A stretch of 25,219 bases of DNA from Gammaproteobacteria bacterium. GTDB lineage: Bacteria; Pseudomonadota; Gammaproteobacteria; Pseudomonadales; Cellvibrionaceae. The position numbers and the translations under genes are program-made. Positions 24,774-25,219 of the stretch are shown one piece after another; positions within the stretch are counted from its first letter, which is position 1, and the number at the start of each line of letters is the position of its first letter. The notes under the pieces are model-generated. The model was not told where the DNA came from, searched no databases, and worked only from the letters and a program-made list of their open reading frames with translations. The DNA is taken from NCBI GenBank assembly GCA_021151835.1, contig JAGKWO010000060.1, positions 1 to 25,219 of the forward strand, written 5' to 3'.

Positions 24774-25219
24774 AGCGCCGGTTGATCAAAGCCATATTCT
24801 TCTTGCTGATAGTTGCGCTGGTTGTTTTCCTGCTGGTGCGCGGCGACGGTTATTTGCTGATTGCCTACGGCACCAAGACTATCGAAATGACCTTGTGGGT
24901 GGGCGCCATTGCTGTTGCGTTGATCGTCGGTGGCCTATGGTTGTTGCGCCAGCTCATGCGCGGCGGTGTGGAAATGGCGCGCCGCTTTCGCGAGATTTTT
25001 TTGTTTGGTTCGGTGGAACGGGCGCAAAAGCGGGCGGCGAACGGCATGGTGGATTACCTCACCGGCGATTGGTTTGAAGCGCGCAAAAAATTAATGCGCA
25101 CTATGGATAAGGTGGAATATCCATTGGCCAGTTATTTGGCAGCGGCGCGCAGCAGCTTTGAAATGGGCGATGAAGAAGATGCAGAGAAAATTTTGGAGAA
25201 GGCGCTCAGTATTGGCCAG
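24770..25219 (+). CDS. hemY: HemY family protein, 5' part (runs off the window)
   Basis: The first 150 codons from ATG 24770, which overlaps the hemX TGA. Two hydrophobic segments (about 5-22 and 42-60) precede MARRFREIFLFGSVERAQKRAANGMVDYLTGDWFEARK, then TPR-like repeats begin (YPLASYLAAARSSFEMGDEEDAEKILEKAL). This is the proteobacterial HemY of the hemCDXY operon, an inner-membrane TPR protein linked to late porphyrin synthesis, not the Bacillus protoporphyrinogen oxidase of the same name. The frame is open to the last base. Confidence 0.92.
   Translation, partial: MKRRLIKAIFFLLIVALVVFLLVRGDGYLLIAYGTKTIEMTLWVGAIAVALIVGGLWLLRQLMRGGVEMARRFREIFLFGSVERAQKRAANGMVDYLTGDWFEARKKLMRTMDKVEYPLASYLAAARSSFEMGDEEDAEKILEKALSIGQ

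Noticed and set aside
1..25219. CRISPR arrays, tRNA or rRNA genes
   Set aside because: I looked for spaced direct repeats and cloverleaf or rRNA signatures and saw none; the only regular repeats are the transposase-binding types described.

Overview
The window looks like a junction between a horizontally acquired, insertion-sequence-riddled segment (bases 1 to 15224) and an ordinary gammaproteobacterial chromosome (15225 to 25219). The chromosomal half carries comM (5' part), ubiK, glnK, amtB, a second PII gene, sutA, a sodium:solute symporter and hemC-hemD-hemX-hemY. That gene set and order resemble Pseudomonadales. A Cellvibrionaceae-type host is my best guess from protein flavour, but it is inference only.

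Bases 1-6453 are visibly AT-rich. They hold the 3' end of a nonribosomal peptide synthetase (carrier domain plus epimerization/condensation-type domain), a second broken epimerization-like domain, and a large GH116 (GBA2-like) glycoside hydrolase homologue. Bases 6454-11744 are an insertion-sequence graveyard: an IS3 remnant, a truncated IS3 element, a stranded piece of rarA, and an IS21-like element whose istA is split by an IS66 element with a clean 8-bp target duplication. A perfect 99-bp direct repeat (1864-1962 and 6740-6838) brackets the second epimerization-like fragment and the GH116 gene.

Bases 11745-15224 contain an unrecognised short frame, an ExoVII large subunit (XseA)-like gene split by a -1 frame change at a T TTT TTG heptamer, and a TnsE-like gene. 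They end in a Tn7-type terminus (TGTGAC..., with about 20-bp repeats) that sits in comM directly after codon 282. comM is a known target of Tn7-like elements such as Tn6022/AbaR. No tnsA, tnsB, tnsC or tnsD homologue is visible, and the other transposon end with the 3' half of comM is not in the window. How much of 1-11744 is transposon cargo therefore cannot be decided here.

The chromosomal part reads as a nitrogen-control locus (a PII gene with a good sigma-54 promoter and a terminator-like leader hairpin, the ammonium channel AmtB, and a second PII gene), then the RNA-polymerase-binding protein SutA, a transporter, and the haem-synthesis operon hemCDXY running off the right edge. The most interesting items are the TnsE-like/XseA-like pair at the comM-borne transposon end with its possible programmed frameshift, the exact 99-bp repeat, and the GH116 protein with two non-family segments beside a broken NRPS.
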